Positions 37,406 through 51,312 of a stretch of 64,000 bases of DNA are shown one piece after another (the stretch's first letter is position 1; every line of letters starts with the position of its first letter). The notes below the pieces were generated by a model. That model saw only the letters and a program-made list of their open reading frames with translations, searched no databases and was not told the origin of the DNA. The position numbers and the translations under genes were made by a program. Source of the DNA: Acanthosepion esculentum (lineage: Eukaryota; Mollusca; Cephalopoda; Sepiida; Sepiidae); contig OZ038485.1 of the NCBI GenBank assembly GCA_964036315.1, positions 72,474,824 through 72,538,823 on the forward strand. Reading direction: 5' to 3'.

Positions 37406-40400
37406 CCGTGTTTAAGGTTGAAAAACAAGCCAAAACAGCTTGCTTTTTTACACCTAAAATTCAATATTTTTCAAAACATTGTAAAACTTAAAATTTGCAA
37501 TATAACTTTGTGCAAACTGTTGAAACTTGTTGAAATCAATATTTTTCGATCGATAACATATCGATTTTCAATAATTTTATTGGTTTTCTAAAGATTTCAA
37601 TAAGTAAATCAATTTTACAAACAACCGTGTTTAAGGTTGAAAAACAAGCCAAAACAGCTTGCTTTTACACCTAAAATTCAATATTTTTCAAAACTTTGTA
37701 AAACTTAAGATTTGCAATATAACTTTGTGCAAACTGTTGAAACTTGTTGAAATCAATAGTTTGCGATCGATAACATATCGATTTTCAATAATTTTATTGG
37801 TTTTCTAAAGATTTCAATAAGTAAATCAATTTTTCATACAGCCGTGTTTAACGTTGAAAAACAAGCCAAAACAGCTTGCTTTTACACCTAAAATTCAATA
37901 TTTTTCAAAACTTTGTAAAACTTAAGATTTGCAATATAACTTTGTGCAAACTGTTGAAACTTGTTGAAATCAATAGTTTTCGATCGATAACATATCGATT
38001 TTCAATAATTTTATTGGTTTTCTAAAGATTTCAATAAGTAAATCAATTTTTCATACAGCCGTGTATAACGTTGAAAAACAAGCCATAACAGCTTGCTTTT
38101 ACACCTAAAATTCAATATTTTTCAAAACTTTGTAAAACTTAAAATTTGCAATATAACTTTGTGAAAACAGTTGAGAGTTGTTGAAATGAATACTTTTCGA
38201 TCGGTAACATATCGATTTTCAATAATTTTATTGGTTTTCTAAAGATTTCAATAAGTAAATCAATTTTACAAACAACCGTGTTTAAGGTTGAAAAACAAGC
38301 CAAAGCAGCTTGCTTTTACACCTAAAATTCAATATTTTTCAAAACTTTGTAAAACTTAAAATTTGCAATATAACTTTGTGCAAACTGTTGAAACTTGTTG
38401 AAATCAATATTTTTCGATCGATAACATATCGATTTTCAATAATTTTATTGGTTTTCGAAAGATTTCAATAAGTAAATCAATTTTACAAACAACCGTGTTT
38501 AACGTTGAAAAACAAGCCAAAGCAGCTTGCTTTTACACCTAAAATTCAATATTTTCAAATCTTTGTAAAACTTAAAATTTGCAATATAACTTTGTGAAAA
38601 CTGTTGAGACTTGTTGAAATCAATACTTTTCGATCGATAACATATCGATTTTCAATAATTTTATTGGTTTTCTAAAGATTTCAATAAGTAAATCAATTTT
38701 ACAAACAACCGTGTTTAACGTTGAAAAACGAGCCAAAACAGCTTGCATTTACACCTAAAATTCAATATTTTTCAAAACTTTGTAAAACTTAAAATTTGCA
38801 ATATAACTTTGTGAAAACAGTTGAGAGTAGTTGAAATGAATACTTTTCGATCGGTAACATATCGATTTTCAATAATTTTATTTGTTTTCTAAAGATTTCA
38901 ATAAGTAAATCAATTTTACAAACAACGTGTTTAACGTTGAAAAACAAGCCAAAACAGCTTGCTTTTACACCTAAAATTCAATATTTTTCAAAACTTTGTA
39001 AAACTTAAAATTTGCAATATAACTTTGTGAAAACAGTTGAGAGTTGTTGAAATGAATACTTTTCGATCGGTAACATATCGATTTTCAATAATTTTATTGG
39101 TTTTCTAAAGATTTCAATAAGTAAATCAATTTTTCATACAGCCGTGTTTAACGTTGAAAAACAAGCCATAACAGCTTGCTTTTACACCTAAAATTCAATA
39201 TTTTTCAAAACTTTGTAAAACTTAAAATTTGCAATATAACTTTGTGAAAACAGTTGAGAGTAGTTGAAATGAATACTTTTCGATCGGTAACATATCGATT
39301 TTCAATAATTTTATTGGTTTTCTAAAGATTTCAATAAGTAAATCAATTTTACAAACAACGTGTTTAACGTTGAAAAACAAGCCAAAACAGCTTGCTTTTA
39401 CACCTAAAATTCAATATTTTTCAAAACTTTGTAAAACTTAAAATTTGCAATATAACTTTGTGCAAACTGTTGAAACTTGTTGAAATCAATAGTTTTCGAT
39501 CGATAACATATCGATTTTCAATAATTTTATTGGTTTTCTAAAGATTTCAATAAGTAAATCAATTTTACAAACAACCGTGTTTAACGTTGAAAAACAAGCC
39601 AAAACAGCTTGCTTTTACACCTAAAATTCAATATTTTTCAAAACTTTGTAAAACTTAAGATTTGCAATATAACTTTGTGCAAACTGTTGAAACTTGTTGA
39701 AATCAATAGTTTTCGATCGATAACATATCGATTTTCAATAATTTTATTGGTTTTCTAAAGATTTCAATAAGTAAATCAATTTTTCATACAGCCGTGTTTA
39801 ACGTTGAAAAACAAGCCAAAACAGCTTGCTTTTACACCTAAAATTCAATATTTTTCAAAACTTTGTAAAACTTAAAATTTGCAATATAACTTTGTGAAAA
39901 CCGTTGAAACTTGTTGAAATCAATACTTTTCGATCGATAACATATCGATTTTCAATAATTTTATTGGTTTTCTAAAGATTTCAATAAGTAAATCAATTTT
40001 ACAAACAACCGTGTTTAACGTTGAAAAACAAGCCAAAACAGCTTGCTTTTACACCTAAAATTCAATATTTTTCAAAACTTTGTAAAACTTAAAATTTGCA
40101 ATATAACTTTGTGCAAACTGTTGAAACTTGTTGAAATCAATAGTTTTCGATCGATAACATATCGATTTTCAATAATTTTATTGGTTTTCTAAAGATTTCA
40201 ATAAGTAAATCAATTTTTCATACAGCCGTGTATAACGTTGAAAAACAAGCCATAACAGCTCGCTTTTACACCTAAAATTCAATATTTTTCAAAACTTTGT
40301 AAAACTTAAAATTTGCAATATAACTTTGTGAAAACAGTTGAGAGTTGTTGAAATGAATACTTTTCGATCGGTAACATATCGATTTTCAATAATTTTATTG

Positions 40401-41771
40401 GTTTTCTAAAGATTTCAATAAGTAAATCAATTTTTCATACAGCCGTGTTTAACGTTGAAAAACAAGCCATAACAGCTTGCTTTTACACCTAAAATTCAAT
40501 ATTTTTCAAAACTTTGTAAAACTTAAAATTTGCAATATAACTTTGTGAAAACAGTTGAGAGTAGTTGAAATGAATACTTTTCGATCGGTAACATATCGAT
40601 TTTCAATAATTTTATTGGTTTTCTAAAGATTTCAATAAGTAAATCAATTTTACAAACAACGTGTTTAACGTTGAAAAACAAGCCAAAACAGCTTGCTTTT
40701 ACACCTAAAATTCAATATTTTTCAAAACTTTGTAAAACTTAAAATTTGCAATATAACTTTGTGCAAACTGTTGAAACTTGTTGAAATCAATAGTTTTCGA
40801 TCGATAACATATCGATTTTCAATAATTTTATTGGTTTTCTAAAGATTTCAATAAGTAAATCAATTTTACAAACAACCGTGTTTAACGTTGAAAAACAAGC
40901 CAAAACAGCTTGCTTTTACACCTAAAATTCAATATTTTTCAAAACTTTGTAAAACTTAAAATTTGCAATATAACTTTGTGCAAACTGTTGAAACTTGTTG
41001 AAATCAATAATTTTCGATCGATAACATATCGATTTTCAATAATTTTATTGGTTTTCTAAAGATTTCAATAAGTAAATCAATTTTACAAACAACCGTGTTT
41101 AACGTTGAAAAACAAGCCAAAACAGCTTGCTTTTACACCTAAAATTCAATATTTTTCAAAACTTTGTAAAACTTAAGATTTGCAATATAACTTTGTGCAA
41201 ACTGTTGAAACTTGTTGAAATCAATAGTTTTCGATCGATAACATATCGATTTTCAATAATTTTATTGGTTTTCTAAAGATTTCAATAAGTAAATCAATTT
41301 TTCATACAGCCGTGTTTAACGTTGAAAAACAAGCCAAAACAGCTTGCTTTTACACCTAAAATTCAATATTTTTCAAAACTTTGTAAAACTTAAAATTTGC
41401 AATATAACTTTGTGAAAACCGTTGAAACTTGTTGAAATCAATACTTTTCGATCGATAACATATCGATTTTCAATAATTTTATTGGTTTTCTAAAGATTTC
41501 AATAAGTAAATCAATTTTTCATACAGCCGTGTTTAACGTTGAAAAACAAGCCATAACAGCTTGCTTTTACACCTAAAATTCAATATTTTTCAAAACTTTG
41601 TAAAACTTAAAATTTGCAATATAACTTTGTGAAAACAGTTGAGAGTTGTTGAAATGAATACTTTTCGATCGGTAACATATCGATTTTCAATAATTTTATT
41701 GGTTTTCTAAAGATTTCAATAAGTAAATCAATTTTTCATACAGCCGTGTTTAACGTTGAAAAAGAAGCCAA
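37406..41771 (+). repeat. Mixed array section between duplicated regions
   Basis: About 20 units. TTGCGATCGA (37,761), which alters the sequence left of the dyad, recurs at 42,750 and 52,291. TCAAATCTTTG occurs at 38,556 and CGAGCC with GCATTT near 38,735. Two units with GAGAGTAGTTG and the ACAACGTG unit pair up near 38,830-38,927 and 39,250-39,359, and again near 40,560-40,660. The section is a mosaic of blocks from 23-31 kb. No gene is seen. Confidence 0.8.
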
Positions 41772-44700
41772 AACAGCTTGCTTTTACACCTAAAATTCAA
41801 TATTTTTCAAAACTTTGTAAAACTTAAAATTTGCAATATAACTTTGTGAAAACTGTTGAGACTTGTTGAAATCAATACTTTTCGATCGATAACATATCGA
41901 TTTTCAATAATTTTATTGGTTTTCTAAAGATTTCAATAAGTAAATCAATTTTACAAACAACCGTGTTTAAGGTTGAAAAACAAGCCAAAACAGCTTGCTT
42001 TTACACCTAAAATTCAATATTTTTCAAAACTTTGTAAAACTTAAAATTTGCAATATAACTTTGTGCAAACTGTTGAAACTTGTTGAAATCAATATTTTTC
42101 GATCGATAACATATCGATTTTCAATAATTTTATTGGTTTTCGAAAGATTTCAATAAGTAAATCAATTTTACAAACAACCGTGTTTAAGGTTGAAAAACAA
42201 GCCAAAACAGCTTGCTTTTTTACACCTAAAATTCAATATTTTTCAAAACATTGTAAAACTTAAAATTTGCAATATAACTTTGTGCAAACTGTTGAAACTT
42301 GTTGAAATCAATATTTTTCGATCGATAACATATCGATTTTCAATAATTTTATTGGTTTTCTAAAGATTTCAATAAGTAAATCAATTTTACAAACAACCGT
42401 GTTTAAGGTTGAAAAACAAGCCAAAACAGCTTGCTTTTACACCTAAAATTCAATATTTTTCAAAACTTTGTAAAACTTAAAATTTGCAATATAACTTTGT
42501 GAAAACTGTTGAGACTTGTTGAAATCAATACTTTTCGATCGATAACATATCGATTTTCAATAATTTAATTGGTTTTCTAAAGATTTCAATAAGTAAATCA
42601 ATTTTTCATACAGCCGTGTTTAAGGTTGAAAAACAAGCCAAAACAGCTTGCTTTTACACCTAAAATTCAATATTTTTCAAAACTTTGTAAAACTTAAGAT
42701 TTGCAATATAACTTTGTGCAAACTGTTGAAACTTGTTGAAATCAATAGTTTGCGATCGATAACATATCGATTTTCAATAATTTTATTGGTTTTCTAAAGA
42801 TTTCAATAAGTAAATCAATTTTTCATACAGCCGTGTTTAACGTTGAAAAACAAGCCAAAACAGCTTGCTTTTACACCTAAAATTCAATATTTTTCAAAAC
42901 TTTGTAAAACTTAAAATTTGCAATATAACTTTGTGCAAACTGTTGAAACTTGTTGAAATCAATAGTTTTCGATCGATAACATATCGATTTTCAATAATTT
43001 TATTGGTTTTCTAAAGATTTCAATAAGTAAATCAATTTTACAAACAACCGTGTTTAACGTTGAAAAAGAAGCCAAAACAGCTTGCTTTTACACCTAAAAT
43101 TCAATATTTTTCAAAACTTTGTAAAACTTAAGATTTGCAATATAACTTTGTGAAAACAGTTGAAAGTTGTTGAAATGAATACTTTTCGATCGGTAACATA
43201 TCGATTTTCAATAATTTTATTGGTTTTCTAAAGATTTCAATAAGTAAATCAATTTTACAAACAACCGTGTTTAACGTTGAAAAACAAGCCAAAACAGCTT
43301 GCTTTTACACCTAAAATTCAATATTTTTCAAAACTTTGTAAAACTTAAAATTTGCAATATAACTTTGTGAAAACAGTTGAGAGTTGTTGAAATGAATACT
43401 TTTCGATCGGTAACATATCGATTTTCAATAATTTTATTGGTTTTCTAAAGATTTCAATAAGTAAATCAATTTTTCATACAGCCGTGTTTAACGTTGAAAA
43501 AGAAGCCAAAACAGCTTGCTTTTACACCTAAAATTCAATATTTTTCAAAACTATGTAAAACTTAAAATTTGCAATATAACTTTGTGAAAACTGTTGAGAC
43601 TTGTTGAAATCAATAGTTTTCGATCGATAACATATCGATTTTCAATAATTTTATTGGTTTTCTAAAGATTTCAATAAGTAAATCAATTTTACAAACAACC
43701 GTGTTTAACGTTGAAAAACGAGCCAAAACAGCTTGCATTTACACCTAAAATTCAATATTTTTCAAAACTTTGTAAAACTTAAAATTTGCAATATAACTTT
43801 GTGCAAACTGTTGAAACTTGTTGAAATCAATAGTTTTCGATCGATAACATATCGATTTTCAATAATTTTATTGGTTTTCTAAAGATTTCAATAAGTAAAT
43901 CAATTTTACAAACAACCGTGTTTAACGTTGAAAAACAAGCCAAAACAGCTTGCTTTTACACCAAAAATTCAATATTTTTCAAAACTTTGTAAAACTTAAG
44001 ATTTGCAATATAACTTTGTGCAAACTGTTGAAACTTGTTGAAATCAATAGTTTTCGATCGATAACATATCGATTTTCAATAATTTTATTGGTTTTCTAAA
44101 GATTTCAATAAGTAAATCAATTTTTCATACAGCCGTGTTTAACGTTGAAAAACAAGCCAAAACAGCTTGCTTTTACACCTAAAATTCAATATTTTTCAAA
44201 ACTTTGTAAAACATAAAATTTGCAATATAACTTTGTGAAAACCGTTGAAACTTGTTGAAATCAATACTTTTCGATCGATAACATATCGATTTTCAATAAT
44301 TTTATTGGTTTTCTAAAGATTTCAATAAGTAAATCAATTTTTCATACAGCCGTGTTTAACGTTGAAAAACAAGCCATAACAGCTTGCTTTTACACCTAAA
44401 ATTCAATATTTTTCAAAACTTTGTAAAACTTAAAATTTGCAATATAACTTTGTGAAAACAGTTGAGAGTTGTTGAAATGAATACTTTTCGATCGGTAACA
44501 TCGATTTTCAATAATTTTATTGGTTTTCTAAAGATTTCAATAAGTAAATCAATTTTACAAACAACCGTGTTTAAGGTTGAAAAACAAGCCAAAACAGCTT
44601 GCTTTTACACCTAAAATTCAATATTTTTCAAAACTTTGTAAAACTTAAAAATTGCAATATAACTTTGTGCAAACTGTTGAAACTTGTTGAAATCAATATT

Positions 44701-47700
44701 TTTCGATCGATAACATATCGATTTTCAATAATTTTATTGGTTTTCGAAAGATTTCAATAAGTAAATCAATTTTACAAACAACCGTGTTTAACGTTGAAAA
44801 ACAAGCCAAAGCAGCTTGCTTTTACACCTAAAATTCAATATTTTTCAAAACTTTGTAAAACTTAAAATTTGCAATATAACTTTGTGAAAACAGTTGAAAG
44901 TTGTTGAAATGAATACTTTTCGATCGGTAACATATCGATTTTCAATAATTTTATTGGTTTTCTAAAGATTTCAATAAGTAAATCAATTTTTCATACAGCC
45001 GTGTTTAACGTTGAAAAAGAAGCCAAAACAGCTTGCTTTTACACCTAAAATTCAATATTTTTCAAAACTTTGTAAAACTTAAAATTTGCAATATAACTTT
45101 TTGAAAACTGTTGAGACTTGTTGAAATCAATACTTTTCGATCGATATCATATCGATTTTCAATAATTTTATTGGTTTTCTAAAGATTTCAATAAGTAAAT
45201 CAATTTTACAAACAACCGTGTTTAAGGTTGAAAAACAAGTCAAAACAGCTTGCTTTTACACCTAAAATTCAATATTTTTCAAAACTTTGTAAAACTTAAG
45301 ATTTGCAATATAACTTTGTGAAAACAGTTGAAAGTTGTTGAAATGAATACATTTCGATCGGTAACATATCGATTTTCAATAATTTTATTGGTTTTCTAAA
45401 GATTTCAATAAGTAAATCAATTTCACAAACAACCGTGTTTAACGTTGAAAAACAAGCCAAAACAGCTTGCTTTTACACCTAAAATTCAATATTTTTCAAA
45501 ACTTTGTAAAACTTAAAATTTGCAATATAACTTTGTGCAAACTGTTGAAACTTGTTGAAATCAATAGTTTTCGATCGATAACATATCGATTTTCAATAAT
45601 TTTATTGGTTTTCTAAAGATTTCAATAAGTAAATCAATTTTACAAACAACCGTGTTTAACGTTGAAAAACAAGCCAAAACAGCTTGCTTTTACACCTAAA
45701 ATTCAATATTTTTCAAAACTTTGTAAAACTTAAAATTTGCAATATAACTTTGTGAAAACCGTTGAAACTTGTTGAAATCAATACTTTTCGATCGATAACA
45801 TATCGATTTTCAATAATTTTATTGGTTTTCTAAAGATTTCAATAAGTAAATCAATTTTACAAACAACCGTGTTTAACGTTGAAAAACAAGCCAAAACAGC
45901 TTGCTTTTACACCTAAAATTCAATATTTTTCAAAACTTTGTAAAACTTAAAATTTGCAATATAACTTTGTGCAAACTGTTGAAACTTGTTGAAATCAATA
46001 TTTTTCGATCGATAACATATCGATTTTCAATAATTTTATTGGTTTTCGAAAGATTTCAATAGGTAAATCAATTTTACAAACAACCGTGTTTAACGTTGAA
46101 AAACAAGCCAAAGCAGCTTGCTTTTACACCTAAAATTCAATATTTTCAAAACTTTGTAAAACTTAAAATTTGCAATATAACTTTGTGAAAACAGTTGAAA
46201 GTTGTTGAAATGAATACTTTTCGATCGGTAACATATCGATTTTAAATAATTTTATTGGTTTTCTAAAGATTTCAATAAGTAAATCAATTTTACAAACAAC
46301 CGTGTTTAACGTTGAAAAACAAGCCAAAACAGCTTGCTTTTACACCTAAAATTCAATATTTTTCAAAACTTTGTAAAACTTAAAATTTGCAATATAACTT
46401 TGTGAAAACTGTTGAGACTTGTTGAAATCAATACTTTTCGATCGATATCATATCGATTTTCAATAATTTTATTGGTTTTCTAAAGATTTCAATAAGTAAA
46501 TCAATTTTACAAACAACCGTGTTTAAGGTTGAAAAACAAGCCAAAACAGCTTGCTTTTACACCTAAAATTCAATATTTTTCAAAACTTTGTAAAACATAA
46601 GATTTGCAATATAACTTTGTGAAAACAGTTGAAAGTTGTTGAAATGAATACTTTTCGATCGGTAACATATCGATTTTCAATAATTTTATTGGTTTTCTAA
46701 AGATTTCAATAAGTAAATCAATTTCACAAACAACCGTGTTTAAGGTTGAAAAACAAGCCAAAACAGCTTGCTTTTACACCTAAAATTCAATATTTTTCAA
46801 AACTTTGTAAAACTTAAAATTTGCAATATAACTTTGTGAAAACTGTTGAAACTTGTTGAAATCAATATTTTTCGATCGATAACATATCGATTTTCAATAA
46901 TTTTATTGGCTTTCGAAAGATTTCAATAAGTAAATCAATTTTACAAACAACCGTGTTTAACGTTGAAAAACAAGCCAAAGCAGCTTGCTTTTACACCTAA
47001 AATTCAATATTTTCAAAACTTTGTAAAACTTAAAATTTGCAATATAACTTTGTGAAAACAGTTGAAAGTTGTTGAAATGAATACTTTTCGATCGGTAACA
47101 TATCGATTTTCAATAATTTTATTGGTTTTCTAAAGATTTCAATAAGTAAATCAATTTTACAAACAACCGTGTTTAACGTTGAAAAACAAGCCAAAACAGC
47201 TTGCTTTTACACCTAAAATTCAATATTTTTCAAAACTTTGTAAAACTTAAAATTTGCAATATAACTTTGTGCAAACTGTTGAAACTTGTTGAAATCAATA
47301 TTTTTCGATCGATAACATATCGATTTTCAATAATTTTATTGGTTTTCGAAAGATTTCAATAGGTAAATCAATTTTACAAACAACCGTGTTTAACGTTGAA
47401 AAACAAGCCAAAGCAGCTTGCTTTTACACCTAAAATTCAATATTTTCAAAACTTTGTAAAACTTAAAATTTGCAATATAACTTTGTGAAAACAGTTGAAA
47501 GTTGTTGAAATGAATACTTTTCGATCGGTAACATATCGATTTTAAATAATTTTATTGGTTTTCTAAAGATTTCAATAAGTAAATCAATTTTTCATACAGC
47601 CGTGTTTAACGTTGAAAAAGAAGCCAAAACAGCTTGCTTTTACACCTAAAATTCAATATTTTTCAAAACTTTGTAAAACTTAAAATTTGCAATATAACTT

Positions 47701-49137
47701 TGTGAAAACTGTTGAGACTTGTTGAAATCAATACTTTTCGATCGATATCATATCGATTTTCAATAATTTTATTGGTTTTCTAAAGATTTCAATAAGTAAA
47801 TCAATTTTACAAACAACCGTGTTTATGGTTGAAAAACAAGCCAAAACAGCTTGCTTTTACACCTAAAATTCAATATTTTTAAAAACTTTGTAAAACTTAA
47901 GATTTGCAATATAACTTTGTGAAAACAGTTGAAAGTTGTTGAAATGAATACTTTTCGATCGGTAACATATCGATTTTCAATAATTTTATTGGTTTTCTAA
48001 AGATTTCAATAAGTAAATCAATTTCACAAACAACCGTGTTTAACGTTGAAAAACAAGCCAAAACAGCTTGCTTTTACACCTAAAATTCAAAATTTTTCAA
48101 AACTTTGTAAAACTTAAAATTTGCAATATAACTTTGTGCAAACTGTTGATACTTGTTGAAATCAATAGTTTTCGATCGATAACATATCGATTTTCAATAA
48201 TTTTATTGGTTTTCTAAAGATTTCAATAAGTAAATCAATTTTACAAACAACCGTGTTTAACGTTGAAAAACAAGCCAAAACAGCTTGCTTTTACACCTAA
48301 AATTCAATATTTTTCAAAACTTTGTAAAACTTAAAATTTGCAATATAACTTTGTGCAAACTGTTGAAACTTGTTGAAATCAATAGTTTTCGATCGATAAC
48401 ATATCGATTTTCAATAATTTTATTGGTTTTCTAAAGATTTCAATAAGTAAATCAATTTTTCATACAGCCGTGTTTAACGTTGAAAAACAAGCCATAACAG
48501 CTTGCTTTTACACCTAAAATTCAATATTTTTCAAAACTTTGTAAAACTTAAAATTTGCAATATAACTTTGTGAAAACAGTTGAGAGTTGTTGAAATTAAT
48601 ACTTTTCGAGCGGTAACATATCGATTTTCAATAATTTTATTGGTTTTCTAAAGATTTCAATAAGTAAATCAATTTTACAAACAACCGTGTTTAAGGTTGA
48701 AAAACAAGCCAAAACAGCTTGCTTTTACACCTAAAATTCAATATTTTTCAAAACTTTGTAAAACTTAAAATTTGCAATATAACTTTGTGAAAACTGTTGA
48801 AACTTGTTGAAATCAATATTTTGCGATCGATAACATATCGATTTTCAATAATTTTATTGGTTTTCGAAAGATTTCAATAAGTAAATCAATTTTACAAACA
48901 ACCGTGCTTAACGTTGAAAAACAAGCCAAAGCAGCTTGCTTTTACACCTAAAATTCAATATTTTCAAAACTTTGTAAAACTTAAAATTTGCAATATAACT
49001 TTGTGAAAACAGTTGAAAGTTGTTGAAATGAATACTTTTCGATCGGTAACATATCGATTTTCAATAATTTTATTGGTTTTCTAAAGATTTCAATAAGTAA
49101 ATCAATTTTACAAACAACCGTGTTTAACGTTGAAAAA
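41772..49137 (+). repeat. 7.37 kb segmental duplication, copy 1 (offset 9,541)
   Basis: About 34 units match 51,313-58,678 at a constant offset of 9,541 (44 units minus seven bases). Shared rare markers: TAATTTAATT (42,561), TTGCGATCGA (42,750), CGGTAACATCGAT with AT missing (44,492 on), AAAAATTGC (about 44,647), CTTTTTGAAAACTG (about 45,098), CAAGTCAAAAC (about 45,237), GTTTATGGTT (47,821), CAAAATTTTTC (about 48,089), TTTTCGAGCGG (about 48,603) and CCGTGCTTAACG (48,902). The copies separate at the base after 49,137 (C here, G at 58,679). The left edge is the last mismatch at 41,771. Confidence 0.95.
45850..47800 (+). repeat. Six-unit (1,300-bp) repeat nested in the duplication
   Basis: The marker AGGTAAATC occurs at 46,061 and 47,361, and GATTTTAAATAA at about 46,231 and 47,533, both about 1,300 bp apart (6 units minus two bases). 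CGATATCATATCG follows in both. Copy 2 of the large duplication keeps AGGTAAATC only at 56,902; its counterpart to 46,061 reads AAGTAAATC. So one copy was edited after the large duplication. Confidence 0.8.
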
Positions 49138-51312
49138 CAAGCCAAAACAGCTTGCTTTTACACCTAAAATTCAATATTTTTCAAAACTTTGTAAAACTTA
49201 AAATTTGCAATATAACTTTGTGCAAACTGTTGAAACTTGTTGAAATCAATAGTTTTCGATCGATAACATATCGATTTTCAATAATTTTATTGGTTTTCTA
49301 AAGATTTCAATAAGTAAATCAGTTTTACAAACAACAGTGTTTAACATTGAAAAACAAGCCAAAACAGCTTGCTTTTACACCTAAAATTCAATATTTTTCA
49401 AAACTTTGTAAAACTTAAAATTTGCAATATAACTTTGTGAAAACTGTTGAAACTTGTTGAAATCAATACTTTTCGATCGATAACATATCGATTTTCAATA
49501 ATTTTATTGGTTTTCGAAAAATTTCAATAAGTAAATCAATTTTACACGCAACCGTGTTTAACGTTGAAAAACAAGCCAAAACAGCTTGCTTTTACACCTA
49601 AAATTCAATATTTTTCAAAGCTTTGTAAAACTTAAAATTTGCAATATAACTTTGTGAAAACAGTTGAGAGTTGTTGAAATGAATACTTTTCGATCGATAA
49701 CATATCGATTTTCAATAATTTTATTGGTTTTCTAAAGATTTCAATAAGTAAATCAATTTTACAAACAACCGTGTTTAAGGTTGAAAAACAAGCCAAAACA
49801 ACTTGCTTTTACACCTAAAATTCAATATTTTTCAAAACTTTGTAAAACTTAAAATTTGCAATATAACTTTGTGAAAACAGTTGAAAGTTGTTGAAATGAA
49901 TACTTTTCGATCGGTAACATATCGATTTTCAATAATTTTATTGGTTTTCTAAAGATTTCAATAAGTAAATCAATTTTACAAACAACCGGGTTTAACGTTG
50001 AAAAACAAGCCAAAACAGCTTGCTTTTACACCTAAAATTCAATATTTTTCAAAACTTTGTAAAACTTGAAATTTGCAATATAACTTTGTGAAAACAGTTG
50101 AAAGTTGTTGAAATGAATACTTTTCGATCGATAACATATCGATTTTCAATAATTTTAATGGTTTTCTAAAGATTTCAATAAGTAAAACAATTTTACACGC
50201 AACCGTGTTTAACGTTGAAAAACAAGCGAAAACAGCTTGCTTTTACACCAAATTTCAATATTTTTCAAAACTTTGTAAAACTTAAATTTGCAATATTACT
50301 TTGTGCAAACTGTTGAAACTTGTCGAAATCAATAGTTTTCGATCAATAACATATCTATTTTCAATAATTTTATTGGTTTTCTAAAGATTTCAATAAGTAA
50401 ATCCATTTTACAAACAACCGTGTTTAAGTTTGAAAAACAAGCCAAAACAGCTTGCTTTTACACCTAAAATTCAATATTTTTCAAAACTTTGTAAAACTTA
50501 AAATTTGCAATATAACTTTGTGAAAACCGTTGAAACTTGTTGAAATCAATACTTTTCGATCGATAACATATCGATTTTCAATAATTTTATTGGTTTTCTA
50601 AAGATTTCAATAAGTAAATCAATTTTACAAACAACCGTGTTTAACGTTGAAAAACAAGCCAAAACAGCTTGCTTTTACACCTAAAATTCAATATTTTTCA
50701 AAACTTTGTAAAACTTAAAATTTGCAATATAACTTTGTGCAAACTGTTGAAACTTGTTGAAATCAATATTTTTCGATCGATAACATATCGATTTTCAATA
50801 ATTTTATTGGTTTTCGAAAGATTTCAATAGGTAAATCAATTTTACAAACAACCGTGTTTAACGTTGAAAAACAAGCCAAAGCAGCTTGCTTTTACACCTA
50901 AAATTCAATATTTTCAAAACTTTGTAAAACTTAAAATTTGCAATATAACTTTGTGAAAACAGTTGAAAGTTGTTGAAATGAATACTTTTCGATCGGTAAC
51001 ATATCGATTTTCAATAATTTTATTGGTTTTCTAAAGATTTCAATAAGTAAATCAATTTTACAAACAACCGTGTTTAACGTTGAAAAACAAGCCAAAACAG
51101 CTTGCTTTTACACCTAAAATTCAATATTTTTCAAAACTTTGTAAAACTTAAAATTTGCAATATAACTTTGTGAAAACCGTTGAAACTTGTTGAAATCAAT
51201 ACTTTTCGATCGATAACATATCGATTTTCAATAATTTTATTGGTTTTCTAAAGATTTCAATAAGTAAATCAATTTTTCATACAGCCGTGTTTAACGTTGA
51301 AAAACAAGCCAT
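49138..51312 (+). repeat. Spacer between the 7.4 kb copies, includes diverged units
   Basis: Ten units lie between the end of copy 1 and the start of copy 2. The first half is unusually diverged (see 49,321-50,420). The second half (50,414-51,060) repeats a three-unit block seen near 45,650-46,300, with AGGTAAATC at 50,829. The last unit joins a CATAAC front to a class c back, matching copy 1 only past 51,312. Confidence 0.85.
49321..50420 (+). repeat. Patch of about five diverged monomers
   Basis: These units carry many private changes: CAACAGTGTTTAACATTG (about 49,332), TTTACACGCAACC (about 49,542 and 50,193), CAACCGGGTTTAAC (about 49,984), AGTAAAACAATTTT (about 50,181), AACAAGCGAAAAC (about 50,221), CACCAAATTTCAAT (about 50,247), CAATATTACTTTG (about 50,291), GTCGAAATC (about 50,323), GATCAATAACATATCTAT (50,342 on, which destroys both dyad arms) and TTTAAGTTTG (about 50,426). 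Each unit has several differences, where most units elsewhere have few or none. This suggests escape from homogenisation. Confidence 0.88.
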
